Origin: Homalodisca vitripennis
Lineage: Eukaryota; Arthropoda; Insecta; Hemiptera; Cicadellidae
Direction of reading: 5' to 3'
Assembly (NCBI RefSeq): GCF_021130785.1
Contig: NW_025776222.1
Location: 62,001 to 126,000 of the forward strand
DNA: 64,000 bases
Numbering within the stretch: position 1 is the stretch's first letter; the number at the start of each line of letters is the position of its first letter. Made by a program: the position numbers and the translations under genes. Positions 40,059-53,707 of this stretch are shown piece by piece. The notes beneath the pieces are model-generated. The model was not told the DNA's origin. It searched no databases and worked only from the letters and a program-made list of their open reading frames with translations.

Positions 40059-40062
40059 GTAT

Positions 40063-43000
40063 CATTTAAACGGGATATGGAAAATGAATGTAGATTTTTT
40101 TCTGCACTTTTATGTACTGAAAGAATATAAAACCATAACAGATCATATTTCTCATGAAATCTGTTTATATGTTATTTAATTATTGAATGTGAGCAATTAA
40201 ATTTATTTGAGTTATGAATTTTATTATCAAGTCAACTGGCATTCATTAATTTCAAATTATTTTCAATATTGCACTACTATAAAATACATGAGTTTTATCT
40301 CTCACGCAAGTTGAAGTAAATAATGCTCCAAGTTATTATTAACTAAAAAGAAATTCTTTCTCTGTTTTATTTTGTGATTATTAATCCCTAAACTAGGATT
40401 TCAACTACTTTGGGTAAAAAGAATAGAGTAAAACTTTCAACTCTTAATAATAAAGTAACTCATCCGTAAGTCTTTGTCTTGATCTTGGCCTATGCCTTAG
40501 TGGATATATAATTATATCAACTGTATAAGTCAGATTAAAAATAAGGTTGTTAAATATATTTGAAACTATTAAGTCGATTTTGCATGCACGCTTTAGGTAC
40601 ATGGGTAATTAAAAACAGCCCAAAGCATAAATGTAACCAAAAACGTACCATAGCTTTTACAGATAACGTGCCAGTGGGATTCCTTTTGTATAGGAATCAT
40701 CCCAATGTAAGATATAAAAGTAATGAAATAATCAACAAACATAAATTTCCGTTTTATATAAATCACTTTCCTATTTATATAATATATTTTTATGTTATTA
40801 TTTATGTAGTCAATAATATATGCACTGGTCTAGTGGCCAAACATTTACGAGCATAAGCAAACAGCCTTGAGTTTCGTAAAAGTGATGAAACATTTTTTCC
40901 AAAGATGAAATTGATCGTCAACCAACACTAGCTTTGGTCCGGTAATAAAAGAAGTAAAAATCTATGAAGAAATATTTTTATCCAAAATAACTACTTAAAA
41001 ACATTTAAATCCAGCATTCAGACACGTAAGAGAACGTTGTATAACCGTCAGAAACAATATGGAAAGACTAAATAGCCATTTACAGCCAAGTATTTGTACT
41101 GGTATTGTCAAACATTCCAGTTTTACATTTTTATAAAGATTGCCCTATGAATCTTCAAACCTGTAAAATACGCTATTGTACTAATCTTTATGTTTTACTC
41201 TAAATTTGGTCATTAAACTTTCCCACCGTGCCCTAGTCTGACATGCACGAAGGGTTTATATCAGTTAATTAGTACTACACACCCTGCAGCAACAAAGGGG
41301 ACCAGCTGTTGATTGGAGACTTCTATTAACTCTCGAACATGTTTTTTGTACTGCAACTCATTTAAATCCAAATAAGGACTTGTAATCTGACAATTTGTAC
41401 AGCGGTTATCGTAATACTACATGTACAACAAAGAATATTTTATAACTACGGAGAACCTCACATTTATTTCAAAATAACCTCTAAATATAAAATTGAATTC
41501 AATTTTCAAATTCATATATTTTGTGTCATTTTATTGCACACTTTGCTATTCAAATAAATGTATATCATATTTGTAGTTTTAAACATTTATCGCAAATGCA
41601 TCACTTACATATGTACAATTATTCATAACATTTTATACATCAGCCAGTAATGCAGGGTGTAACTCAGAAGTTAAATTAATAGCTTCTGCGTCAGTTCTTT
41701 GAAACTGAGGTAAAAATCTTTCACTGTAACTACTAAATAGTTTTGTAACTTAGGAAGATGATACAACATTATTCTGGTAACGTTAAAAAAAGTTGTTTTC
41801 TGGAATATCCCTTTTAGCCAGGTTTTCTCTCGCATACATATACTTTAATTACAAAAATATAATTATATGTAATATTGCGTATTGGTTTTGACATCAGTCT
41901 GTAAAAAATAAGATAAAACATTGCTTTAGACACTATTGCAAGTATTAGTTAGCAACCTTGACAATGAATTCACTTAGTAAAGAAAATCATTGACGGATGT
42001 ATTTGTTTACTTGATTTCCAAGGGAAAACTGTAAAATTTCTGCGGGAGAGAATATATACCTATCTATTTTGTAATATTTCTGTGTTTATAATTGTATTAT
42101 TAGAATATAATTAGGCATTCTAAATACTTTAAAATTTTACTTGGCTCGTTATTATTGCTTCTACTGTGAAAAAGAGTATTCTGGCGTGAATTTTAGTAAC
42201 TAATATAACGATTTAAAACTTCTAGAACACATTTGTCACAATTTTCAGGCACTACGTTTTTAATTATTGAATTATACCAATCATACAAAAATGAGTTATT
42301 GTTTTTATATTTTAAATAAAAAGCAATCGCTAATTTAAACTCATTACGAAAATCTTCCTTACTATAAATGCTAGAAATATTGCTGGAAAATAAGAGTAAA
42401 AAAATGTTTCTCATATAGAGTTATATATTTTTATGATAAAACTAAGTGGAAACTTCGAATATATGTTGTTGTCCGATTAGTATAAAATAATGTAAACTGA
42501 TTCTATCTACTCTTTGGGTACTGAGCGGAATATAAACAGCAAAAATTAGTGGCTTTTACTTAAAACATAACAACAAATTGAATCAACTACATTTAATGTG
42601 TACTTCTGTTAGCGCTAAATATGAACTATTGTGGTGTTTCGTGCCGTAAATAATCGCTAAAACTAGGATGTAAACTGCTTTGTGTAACGAGAAATAGTGA
42701 GTAAAAATTATGATTTATATTGAATTAAAGTACTGTAACTCATTCTTGTAAGTCCTGGTGCTGGTCCTGCTTCTAGCCATCACATCGTGTTCATGGTGCT
42801 ACTTCCGTGACTTACTGTGAGTTGAGCTAAGTTTGAAAATGCAGCGATATAACACTTTAGAATTATTAAAAAACATTAACTTATATGAATACTATGCTGT
42901 TTCCATGGATATAAAATAATATTTTATGTAAACTGCTGCTTAAGTCTCATCTGTCGCCTTATATTTCTGACGCCACGACTTCTAATAGCACTAAACAGAA

Positions 43001-46000
43001 TGATTGTTATCTCATTTCCCCAACATTATATGTTTTTAATGACACAAAAGTGTGAATAAAGAATAATTAGTTTATAATAAGATTTTTCCCCGTTCCAAGT
43101 TATGATGTATGTGCTACATACATTAATAGTGTTTGGATACATTATCCAGGGACACTATTCCAAGAGAAATGTTATATTATTGCTGTAAAATAATGTACAT
43201 TAAAAATTCTAAATAATGCTATAAAAAATAATATATCAATATTGCACCAATAATGGTATTGTGTATACCTTATAAATACAAATGTTTTAAAGAGTTTTTG
43301 ACGTTTAATATTTTGCTAACTCTACTGAACAAACTTTCATTAAATTTAATATTACCATGAATTAGGTACAAAGAAAGTTATGCTTATTTGTATTTAAAGT
43401 ATTTCCTATAAATGTTCACTAAATTTAATTCAAAATGTATTTAATTTAAAAATTAACAATATATTAATTTACTGCTAACTGTGTGACAGAACACAGTTAA
43501 TTTATACCACTATTTTTATTTCATTTAATAAATATCATATGTCATAGTAAGATGTAAATAGTAATAAATTGTATTTATATAGATGGCAGCAATGACATAT
43601 TAAACTAATTAACATATTTTGCTACCTTATAATGCACTTATGTTTTGCTTGTTGGACATTTCCCAAAATGTAGTTAATAGGTGAATCTCTCAATAGGTAA
43701 TGAAGTCACATTGTGAGATAATCCTGTACGTCGATTTTTCATCACGTAATAGGAATAAATTCCTTATAAATTAATAAAAAAATAGTGTTATAGACTATAG
43801 TCCATAACAAGGAGAAAGGACGCCATCCTGAGGAAAGCCTTAAGTGGTCCTTTCACTGATCCTTTCTCCAAAAATAGTGGTGGTAACATTTTTAAATATT
43901 AGTGGGACCCTCAGATCAAGGAAATTTCTGTACGCTTTAGTTTTAAATATACTTGAGAAGTTTAGTTATGTAAAGTTAGATATGGAGGAAAAGTGAGAAA
44001 AAACATTACGGTGGGTATGAATTTAGATACATTTTTATTAGATCCTTGACAAAAAGGTATTAAATTTATACATATTTCATTTCTCTTAGAATTTAAAACT
44101 TCGTGAGAAGTGTTTTCATCATAAAATAAAAAGGCTAGATCAGTCTTTATGGTTAAAAAGAGAGATTTTGTAAAACAAATAGTCAAAACAGTTGATTTAC
44201 TTCTAATGCTTCAAGGACTTAAAACTAACAAAAATTACAGAAATTAAGCGAGTGCAAGGGTTTAGAACTACAAAACACTTTTTCTGAGCATAATTAATTT
44301 TTTATATATTGATTAAAATATTAGTCTCAGAACTAAAACTAGTAATAATGACATGTAACATATAATGATCGAATAAAGAGTAAAATTCATTGACAAGTTG
44401 TAAAACTTATTGGTATTGTTAGAAACAAGTTAAGGACACAAAAGTTAAATATTTAATAGTTACCGCGAGAAGTATATTAGGAGATTGCATTGGAATCTAA
44501 CTGAGAATTTTTATTCCAGTATCATTTAAATTTTGATGTATTATATCTTGTACTTTAGAGGCGCGCCCTGGTGTATGTTTACGTTACTAACTGAATGAGT
44601 TAGGAATTATAGACTGAATTTTCTTAAAAATATTTTGAAACCGTATTTTAAATTAATGATTTTTTACCACGAAACATGAATTAATAGGGTATTATTGACA
44701 TTAGTCAATTAACATACACTAGTTTTGGCTAAATTCAATATTTGACCGAACAAGAAAGTTCCGAATTTTGCTGGACGACGTATGTTAGAAAATTCTTCTC
44801 ATACAAAAATTAAATATTTTTTATCAACTACGTAAAATGCTGTGGTTTTTTAAAAGTTTACACAATGATTGAACGCGATTCTCCCGTCACGCTTTGCGTA
44901 CAGAGAGGATTAAAACACAAGTTTAGTAGCTTTTCCGTAAAGAAAAGAAATTTGTTAACGGTGACAGTCTTTGCAAAGTAAAGGAAACTGAAACATGTAA
45001 CAGATGTAAGAATAAGTTTGTTTTAGAATTTGGACATCGTTTCATATAAACTAATAAAGTTATTTGTGTTAAATGTAATAGTCACTCTACAAAAATGTAA
45101 TGTTGATAATAGAAAAAACTTATCCTTGTAAGTCCTGGTCCTCATCCTACTACTGGCCATCACATTGTGCTACCTGTGGTCATTATCTGACGTGCTAGTT
45201 GAACGTCTTTGTAAATGCTGTAACATACCATTAAATGATTAAAAAACATTGAATTATATGCTCTTTGCTGTTTCTATGGATATGAAATAATGTGTGAGTT
45301 GAAACTATAAGGTATATTTCATATGTTATTCTTCTTTCTTTTGATACTCTAGTACAAGTAGAAAACTAATACCATAGGAATACCTATAAATATGAGCTCT
45401 ATAAGACATGGCAAATTAAAATAATACCATATTATGGTAACCCTTGTGGAATAAAGATACCCATAAAATAGCAAAAAATAATGCATAAAAAGCTTTTGTG
45501 TGGTTTTGTATGTCGTTATATTTTGTATTTAAATAGTTCTAAAATCTTCCTAAGCTATAAATGATTAACAATGCCCCATGTTTTGTTTCACGTGAAAGTA
45601 AACAATCAGCTCTCTCCGCTTGATTACCCTCGCAGTCCGAGTTCTGACTGAGTAATGATTTATCTTTTCAACTCAATGAACTGAATCAGATTATTCGCCG
45701 AGTCAAGTAACTACGGCAAACATTTAGAGTACTGACAGGATTGCAGACTTTAAATCACAAGTTTCTTTATTACATTAATCTATAAAAAACAAGAAATAAA
45801 CAGATTGTAAAAATCCTTATAGATAAAGGTCCTATTAATTTCTTACGCGTTATAACTTTACTGGAACTGTTATTGAAACTATTTACACAACCAGTTATGT
45901 AAGTTATCAAATGTCTGCTATACTAGCAGGTTGTTCGTACTGTCTTATTGAAATTTCCGCAGTTATTGCATTGTTGACTTTTGATTAGCTTCCTGCCTTT

Positions 46001-46888
46001 AATATTTTATCGTTTTATTATTATTAAGCAAGTTGCGGTAGCGGTTTTTTTGTTTTTAAATATAAAAGTTTAATTATGACACGTATAAATATATATGTGG
46101 TATTGCTTAGAATAACTATAACTATCTTAGTGAATGTTAAAAATAAGGAGCTGTTCTATCCTCGATTTTGGGCTTGAAGAAGCCTGTGACTATATCCGCA
46201 AAGGACGTAAAGGTTTTTACTAAATTTATTCTATTTTTTAGTGAGATACCACCTCCGTTAAGAAAATGCTAATCCGAAATATTTCAGTAAACAACTATAT
46301 AAACATTTAATTAAAGGAGGAGCTCTTCTTATTGGAATACACTATTTTCTAATAATTGATGAAAGAATAGTCACAAATATCCAATAATTTTATTTTTATA
46401 CATTTGGCCTTTCAAAATCAACATATATTCAACATTATTCAGCTACTTTTGACTCTAAGATATAGCGTCGTTTTAGATATAACAAAAATCTTTTAAAATT
46501 AAACATAAAACTAATAAATTTACAAATTTTATATTCTACACATGAAAAAACATGGTGGAGCTTAGTTAAAACTTATGAAATACTGTTTGTTCTTTTTATA
46601 AATATTATTCATTTTTATTTAAGGTTTAGTACTCAATATTTTTTAACACATCATACGATGAGCTGACCCAATATAACTTATTGATTTTTTATGGAATAGT
46701 TTTGAAAAGGCCATGATTGTGGAAAAAATATATATATATTTATATATATATATAAATAGATAATTATAACACACACTATTATCCAAAAAAGACAATTATA
46801 AAGTTACGATTAGAATATTCTAGATATAGAGAGTCCAAGATGGCATTCATACTCAGATACTTTATAAATATGTCTTTTTAATGGCTAA
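40063..46888. repeat. Repeated host modules (copy B and neighbours)
   Basis: No gene. 40.44-43.76 kb is copy B of the dispersed repeat (matches copy A on both sides of the Polinton). A module beginning 'gtaactcatcc.tgtaagtc' and continuing to 'gtttccatggatat' recurs at about 40446, 42729 and 45115, i.e. about 2.3-2.4 kb apart. A short frame at 40560-40856 is echoed by an inverted copy at 57430-57636. 45.3-46.9 kb is AT-rich with nothing recognised. Confidence 0.7.
43790..43945. repeat. Short repeat shared with 63.85-64.0 kb
   Basis: 'gtccataacaaggagaaagg' at about 43800 matches 'gtccataacaagaagaaagg' at about 63859, and similarity continues for ~130 bp through 'actgatcctttc'. The second copy runs to the window edge. 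Confidence 0.8.
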
Positions 46889-46892
46889 TTAA
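46889..46892. repeat. TTAA target of the piggyBac element, left
   Basis: TTAA directly precedes CCCGGGATAGG and recurs at 49693-49696. Confidence 0.9.
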
Positions 46893-47231
46893 CCCGGGAT
46901 AGGTAGCGTCGTTAGGTTGCGCCTAACAAAAACGTTTGTTATATAGAATTTTTTTTAATTTTAGACTCAAACTTTTCAAACTCCAGCTATTCTCAAATGA
47001 GTATTTGAGTCACGTTTTTGAAGTTGTTATGCGATGATTCACGCACACGTGGTCTGTGAGAGGGAGGGGGAAGTGCGCCCCGCCGGCTTCGTTAGTCTGC
47101 GCCTCGCCACGATACCGACCGCGTCGCTGGCAGTGTTAGGTGCGCTATAACCTCGATACCTTTGGCGTTATTGTTTTGTTCATTTTACGCTGTTGTGATG
47201 TTCTATTGATAAGTGTTACAGTGACGTTATA

Positions 47232-49230
47232 TTGGCTTACAGACCTAGTGATTCTGTTCTTTTGAGTTGGATAGAAGAAGAGAACGATGTCGCTACTGAT
47301 GAAACTTTTGCTTCTGACTGTGAAAGTGACGCTACTACTGAAAATTCTCCACATCATACTGATACGGAGCAATCCAATGATTCTGCTAGTGATGAAAGAG
47401 CCAATCTCCCAATTTCTGAACCACCTAACCCTCCAATTCTTCAGTGTATACCTTCCAGAACCACATTGCAGCCCTTAACTCAGCATAGAGCCAGAAACGT
47501 CCACCTGCAACAGCTACAATGCAGCCGTCTGGAATCCAATATGCTGGAAAGGACGAGCATACTAATTGGCAAGTACATAAACAACAAAATAAGAAAAGAA
47601 AAACTATTAAGAATAATATTATTACTAAACTGCCCGGTGTAAAAGGTGAAGCGAAAAACCGAAAAGCGCTGTAGATTGTTGGAAATTGTTTATTTCTGAT
47701 GAAACTAACAATGACATTGTATATTTTACAAATGCAAAGCTATCTAAAATGGCCAATTCGTATCAAAAGAAGGAAAAAGACTGCCCCCAAACTAACTTTG
47801 ATGAACTATTAGCCTTTTTTGGTGTTCTATACATGTTGGGTGTAAAGAAAAGCAACCATTTGAACACATCAGAAATGTGGGAAACTAATGTTACAGCTCC
47901 AGAGTTTTTCAGAGCAATAATGTGTGAAAGACGTTTTCACCAGTTGTATAGGGCTATTCGGTTCGATGACAAGGGAACTCGAAATGCTCGTAAAAAAATT
48001 GACAACCTGGCTCCAATCAGAAAGGTTTTTGAGAGTTTCGTCAGTAGTTGTAATTAAAGTTATACACCTGGGAATACCTAACAATAGATGAGATGTTAGA
48101 GGGTTTTTCGCGGAAGATGTATGTTCCGCCAGTATATCAGCAGTAAACCTGACAAATATGGAATTAAAATTTATGCGATGGTTGATGCCAGAACCTTTTT
48201 TACAGTTAATATGGAAATTTATCCTGGTAAACAACCAGCCGGATGTCCTTACCCTACAGACAATTCTGCAGCCGCAGTCGTAAAGAGAATATTCCGACCC
48301 GTTGACAAATCTGGCAGGAACACTACTATGGATATTTATTTTACTTCAGTTCCACTTGCCAATGATCTGTATGCTAACCATAGGACAACAATAGTAGGCA
48401 CAATCAGAAAAAACAAGCCTCAATTACCACCAGAATTTTTGAATGTCAAGGAAAGACCAGTTGGAAGCAGTATGTTTGGATTCGGCAAAGAACCTAATAA
48501 TACTTTGTTAGTTTCATATGTGCCCAAGAAAAATAAAAATGTTCTTATGCTTTCCACTCTACATGATGATGATACCATCGACCCTGAAACCGGAGATGAC
48601 AACAAACCAGAAGTCATTACTTTTTATAATTTAACTAAAGGAGGTGTTGATGTTGTTGATAGGAAGAAAAAAGACTATAGTGTCAAAAGAGTCAACAACA
48701 GATGGCCTCTAGTAATCTTCTGTGGTCTTCTGTGGTATCTGGCTACTGTCAATGCCCAGATCATTTATTTCTCAAATACGGGAGATACAATTCCAAGAAG
48801 AAAATTCATCACCAATCTTGCAATGGACCTGGTCAAACCACATCTTTTGAGATGTGCCTCAGTCGATGTGCTATCAATTGGACTCAGACAGTCAATCAAA
48901 AACGTTCTTGGCCAAGACCTTCCTGTCAGGAATGAGAGACAAGGTAATTATTGCTCAATATACTCGTACTTTATGTTTCCAAAGAAAATTAAATTGAACA
49001 ACAAATAGTATTGATATAAATGTAAACAATAATCATTAATAGTACATAAACATAATTATAATAACTATGGTATGTGTCTTTATCTTTGCAGAAACATTCG
49101 GGCGGAAACCAAGGTGTGCCTACTGCCCCGTACGAAAGAACCGATTTACCTCAGTCTGCTGTGGTAATTGCAGAAAATCTATTTGCAAAGAGCATACTGG
49201 ACAAACAAAAAATAGTATGCAGTGAATGTG
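47232..49230 (+). pseudogene. piggyBac transposase, degraded
   Basis: An acidic N-terminal part (47232-47530: SWIEEENDVATDET) is followed in other frames by LFISDETNNDIVYFTN and FFGVLYMLGVKKSNHLNTSE (47.7-47.9 kb), then MFRQYISSKPDKYGIKIYAM to NRWPLVIFCGLLWYLATVN (48.1-48.75 kb), including FTSVPLANDLY and KGGVDVVDRK, which carry the later catalytic aspartates. The C-terminal cysteine-rich domain (RCAYCPVRKNRF, CCGNCRKSICKEH) lies after a 148-bp intron. Frame breaks occur at about 47550, 48055 and 48115, and the start codon appears to have become TTG. The first catalytic Asp region (TIDEM) is in a separate frame. Confidence 0.9.
48944..49091 (+). other. Probable intron in the piggyBac transposase
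   Basis: GTAATT at 48944 and TTTATCTTTGCAG ending at 49091 are good splice sites. Joining keeps the frame between the last catalytic part and the cysteine-rich zinc domain; unspliced, the frame runs on to a stop near 49006. Confidence 0.7.
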
Positions 49231-49692
49231 TTTCCCAAGAAGTCCAAACAACTGACTGAAGAGAACATTTTAGGGGAAAACATTTGTCATTGACGATTTG
49301 TTTGAGCTATTTTTATTGAAATTGTATTGGACTGACATGAATTTTAGATGAACAATTCTAATTATACTTTCACTTAGCAATGTAATACTTGTGTTACTTT
49401 CATCCCTCTCTTGATATTTACCGTAATATTAAACACATTCTAATAAGTTAAACTAGTTTCCGATCATGTCACAATGTAATACCAGATAGAAATGTAGGTA
49501 TTTACATTATGTATATATATATATATATATAAAATGGATGTAATATATGTTAAAATTTATAAGAATACTATAAATGTTATAAAATTTACTCAAACTGCTA
49601 AAACAAGTCTGTATAAGCACACTAAACTGATGGTAGGGAGCGCCTATACGCGCTACCTCTCGTGTTCCTTACGATAACGCAACGACCCCGGG

Positions 49693-49696
49693 TTAA
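49693..49696. repeat. TTAA target of the piggyBac element, right
   Basis: Follows CCCCGGG at the element's right end. Confidence 0.9.
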
Positions 49697-52600
49697 ACAC
49701 TCTTAAAATATATGATGGGCACTGGAACATATTCCAGAATTCAAATTAACTATATTATTTTAAATTGTTATGTTTTTATATCCTAAAGTTAAACAGTGAA
49801 ACTACGTATATACTACGTACTACGGTACGTTATAAGTGTTAATAGCACATATAAATTTCTCTGTAACATTACATAATATACAAGTAAATAGTTGCAATAA
49901 TCAAATATTAAAAATATAAAAAAACGGTGCGACATTTCACTTTCAAATTATTAACAAAAACTTTAAATTATATACCTACGTTGTTTCCATGGATATTAAA
50001 TAATATGTTATGTATCCTTTTGCACGTTTCTCATCTGCTTTTCTTATCTTTGCGACGTCACGACTGCTACTAACATGTAACCGATTTCTTGTTACACAAA
50101 CACATGCATTCTAAGGAGACAAACGTTTGAATAAAACACAATAACATAAGTTATAATATGTTTTTTCCCTGCCTCAAGTTATGTGCTAGATTTATATTTT
50201 TACATTATTATCTAGGGATATTATTCGACATGACACTTAATACTCTTGCTAATAATTAGTCTAAATTAACGTGCTTTTAAATTTATAAGAAAATAATATA
50301 ACTAATCACGTAAAAAATGCATCACTAACCATATAAAAATGTATGCTTACGTTAAAATGCGAACTTTTTAGAAGATTTTAGGATGAATATACCTCAAAGT
50401 AAAACTGAGACATCGGAGGGCTTATTACTTACTTATTATGTCAGAGTCTCAGGTAAGAAAGGCACAATGTGAGAGAATGTACATAGCTTTAATATTAAAT
50501 ACTTGCAATGAAATGCTTGAAAGCTTGAAAACCTATAAATGAGTAGGCCTATAGTAATTTAATGTTAAATTAGGGCAATATAGTTAAGGTATTACATCAT
50601 GTAGGTTTCTTAGTGAAATACCTTAACTATTCAATATGCAGATTAAAGTTTATTAATACATTTACATAATTCAATGAAACACTTAAAGTATCCTTTGTTT
50701 TATTTCCAACAAATCAAGGAAACAGACAGTTTATTTAGTATACATAAGATCCGTGCACACGAACCACAGATGGTGGACTGAGTATACGGGCTAGTAACGC
50801 ATCTGTAGATTTACGAAATATTACATTTTTATTATATGAGTATTTCATAGAACGAAGTCAACAATAAAGTATCCTTTTTGTCTAAACCAGTGACAGGAGT
50901 CTATCATTGTTGAAAATCTATTTGATCATATTAATTCCTTGGTTGTAATAATAATGTTCAAAGTGAATTACTATTATTTAAATAAGTTTAGATATATATG
51001 AGAACATTTTGGTAAAACTTGTCTTAGGTATAAATAGGTTTTATACCTAAGACATTTAGACATGCAGTCTACCGCAATGTGAGACAAAGGACAGCGGTTC
51101 ATAACGGCTTGCCGTAAATTTTATAATTTAGCCAAGTTTTTAGGAATTGAAGTGGGCGTAATTGGCTATGAATAAATGGAAAATAAAAAAATCTATGTAT
51201 GTGCGAGAGAATATTGAAAATGATGTTTAATATACTATTGTATTATTTCTAAAATTAATATATCACACTTAACTACCATTGACAATGGTGGTGAAGGAAC
51301 GAAACGCATTTGTAATGAAGTAGATATAGCTTATACTGGAGAAATTTCATTCAGATAACTGCTATATTTGTAGAGGTTTTGATCTCTCTAGACGACCCTT
51401 GACTCCAGGAGCCAAGTCTGTGAAAGTGCCAGAATTTAGACGCTGCACTAAGTTGAAGAGAAAATTTTAAAAGAAGACAAAGATTCACTTGAAAAGCTAT
51501 ACTTTCAAATATCTAAAAACATATAAAAATTTAAGTGTTCTTACTCGTACTATGTACATTTTAAATTTAAGATAATTCAACTTTCGGTAGGATGTAAATC
51601 GAATAAAATGAATCGAATAAATAATTGAACTAACAATAAACTACCATGTGATGAAATTAATAGCTAAATTTATTACTTAGTTTATGTTGAATTAGTATTT
51701 GTTGAATTATTTTTTATATTAAACTGTGTTTAAAAATATTTGTTATTTAATATTATGAGAGAATTTATTTTAGTACTTTTGTGAATTTGAAAATGTTCTT
51801 TGTTTGATATTAGGCGTATTTTATTGTATATGTGGATTTTCATTATTGTTCTCGATATTTGTGGATTTGTGGCAACTATAATTTAAATAATCTTTATATT
51901 TTGATTATTAGTTCTATTTTATGATTTTACTTCTTCCGTAAATCTAATTTTTTAGGTTATGTTACTGGTATTTATAAACCAATATAACATTAACATAATT
52001 ATTTGTTTTCTTTTGAGGAAAATTGTATACAAGTTCGCCCTGAACGCTTTTGGTAACGGTATTGACAATTTCATAAACTCATTTTATACCAGCTTTACTG
52101 TAAAACGTATCAATAGAATTTCATAACTACAGTAATCTTTCTAGTCCAAGAAATAAGTTCAGCAAAGATTAATATAAGTATTGAAAATCCATATCTTAAA
52201 TTTTACTCACGCAATTCCTATCCTGTGATTATTAGTTGATAAATTTAGCATGTACATTAGTTTGGTTAACGAGAGATGATGACGGTGGAAACTGTTATAT
52301 TTGAACAATAAAAGTAACTCATCTGCAAGTCTTGATCCTGGTCCTGGTCCTGGTTGTCTGTTTGGTAATGATTACACTCTGCTCTGCAACTTTTAGACTT
52401 GACTAAACTAATATATACAAAATACTAAAACAAGTATAGTCTTTCCTATATTGTTTCCCTAGATTTACATGAGTTTGATATCGATTGTTGAGTATTATTC
52501 ACAAGCTTTCTAATTTGTATCTTTTACCTTCAGTTGTGGTTTAACCTCAAGTGAAATTTAATGAAATGCATGGCATGGGCCAGGTTTTATGGGTCTGGTA

Positions 52601-53400
52601 ATAAATTGTGAGTATTAGTCACTCTCTTCCAGGTTTAAGCTATGTAAAATCCCAGGATTTTATAAAACCATGAGATCTTTACAATGCTTACCTCCTCCAA
52701 TATCTATTCAATACGCCTAAGAAAACCAAATATCCTAACTAACTACCTTTATCACTGACTTACAATACATAATAAGAAAATTAAAGGTTCAATGATATAG
52801 CGGGTTATTGGATGTATTAATAATGTCATTCAATTCACAATGGTAACCAAGATGCTTACTAAAGTAATTATGGTAAAAGTTTATTCCTGCAGAGTGCTCT
52901 CACATTTTAATATTTCTGCTGATAAATTTTTCATTACAATAGTTCATTTTAGTTTGATGTAAAATAGAAATAAAATAATTATTAGTTACAGTGAAAAGTA
53001 AAATTTGTAAAGTGATTTGGAAATATATTTTTTTAATCTACATCTTCAATAGACTATATGTTATATCTTGCACTGCGAGAGAAAACTCTAGTGTTAAATT
53101 CAACAACTACGTGAAGACCTCAAACATTATAGACCATACGTCTATCAAAACTGGTCAACACAGTTTTAGACAAGTATCAAATATAATAAATATTCATACT
53201 TTACTTGCAAGTTCAATTCTTAACCTACAATCACAAAATTTTTTCAATCCAATATCTATATTTATGTTACTTGAAATTGCCAGAAACACTTCTAATATAT
53301 ATCTTTTAAGAAATAATTCTTCCCTTTCATTTTAAATTTAAATCAAATATTTGATATCAAATTTGTAGTGTTAATGTGTCATCAGCTGTGTTTATGCGGT
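49697..53400. repeat. Dispersed host repeat, copy C, and unassigned AT-rich DNA
   Basis: 49.96-50.6 kb resembles 22.27-23.35 kb ('gttgtttccatggatat', 'gacgtcacgac', 'gtctcaggtaa'). The 'gtaactcatc...ggtcctggtcctgg' module recurs at about 52311. 51.33-51.47 kb resembles 20.7-20.8 kb. No gene is convincing; an open frame at 52991-53335 begins with GTG and has no recognisable content. Confidence 0.65.
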
Positions 53401-53401
53401 A

Positions 53402-53650
53402 AATAAATAGGTTTAACCAAAAAATTGATCAGCAAAATAGTAATAGATTAAATATTTTTAAAGCTTTGATTGATAATAGTGATGATATAGATGAAGACAA
53501 GAACTATTCACCCTCAGAATGTTCAGAGAGTTCAGACTCAGAAGATCAAAGAAGATTAAAAGTCAAGAAAAACAAGAACCCACATAAAGTTTACATGAAT
53601 AAAGGACTACTGACCGGTCAAGCATCCACCTCGACTTTTAGGGTTGATTC
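53402..53650 (+). other. Open frame with acidic Ser/Asp/Glu tract upstream of the LINE
   Basis: A frame without ATG reads NSDDIDEDKNYSPSECSESS and then a lysine-rich run. Such acidic tracts occur near the N-terminus of several insect transposon proteins. It ends where the GC-rich LINE begins. I cannot tell whether it is an exon remnant or chance. Confidence 0.3.
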
Positions 53651-53707
53651 TTCTGAAAAGAGGCCCGGATTGCGGCTCCTGCTGCCTCAGCGACCTCACA
53701 CGGCCTG

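Larger units (their letters stand above)
46893..49692 (+). mobile_element. piggyBac element (2,800 bp)
   Basis: Ends CCCGGGATAGG and (reverse complement at the other side) CCCGGGGTCG, both next to TTAA. The interior carries a transposase of the piggyBac type on the plus strand. The right subterminal region has an imperfect palindrome (GGTAGGGAGCGCCTATACGCGC and continuation, about 49632-49659). Inverted repeats are short and only the outer six bases match exactly. Confidence 0.9.

Noticed and set aside
42193..42414. 73-codon minus-strand frame in copy B
   Set aside because: The matching frame in copy A (21716-21937) is not conserved as protein; the similarity is DNA-level repeat homology.
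52991..53335. 114-codon frame in AT-rich DNA
   Set aside because: Non-ATG start, no recognisable motif, composition like the surrounding sequence.
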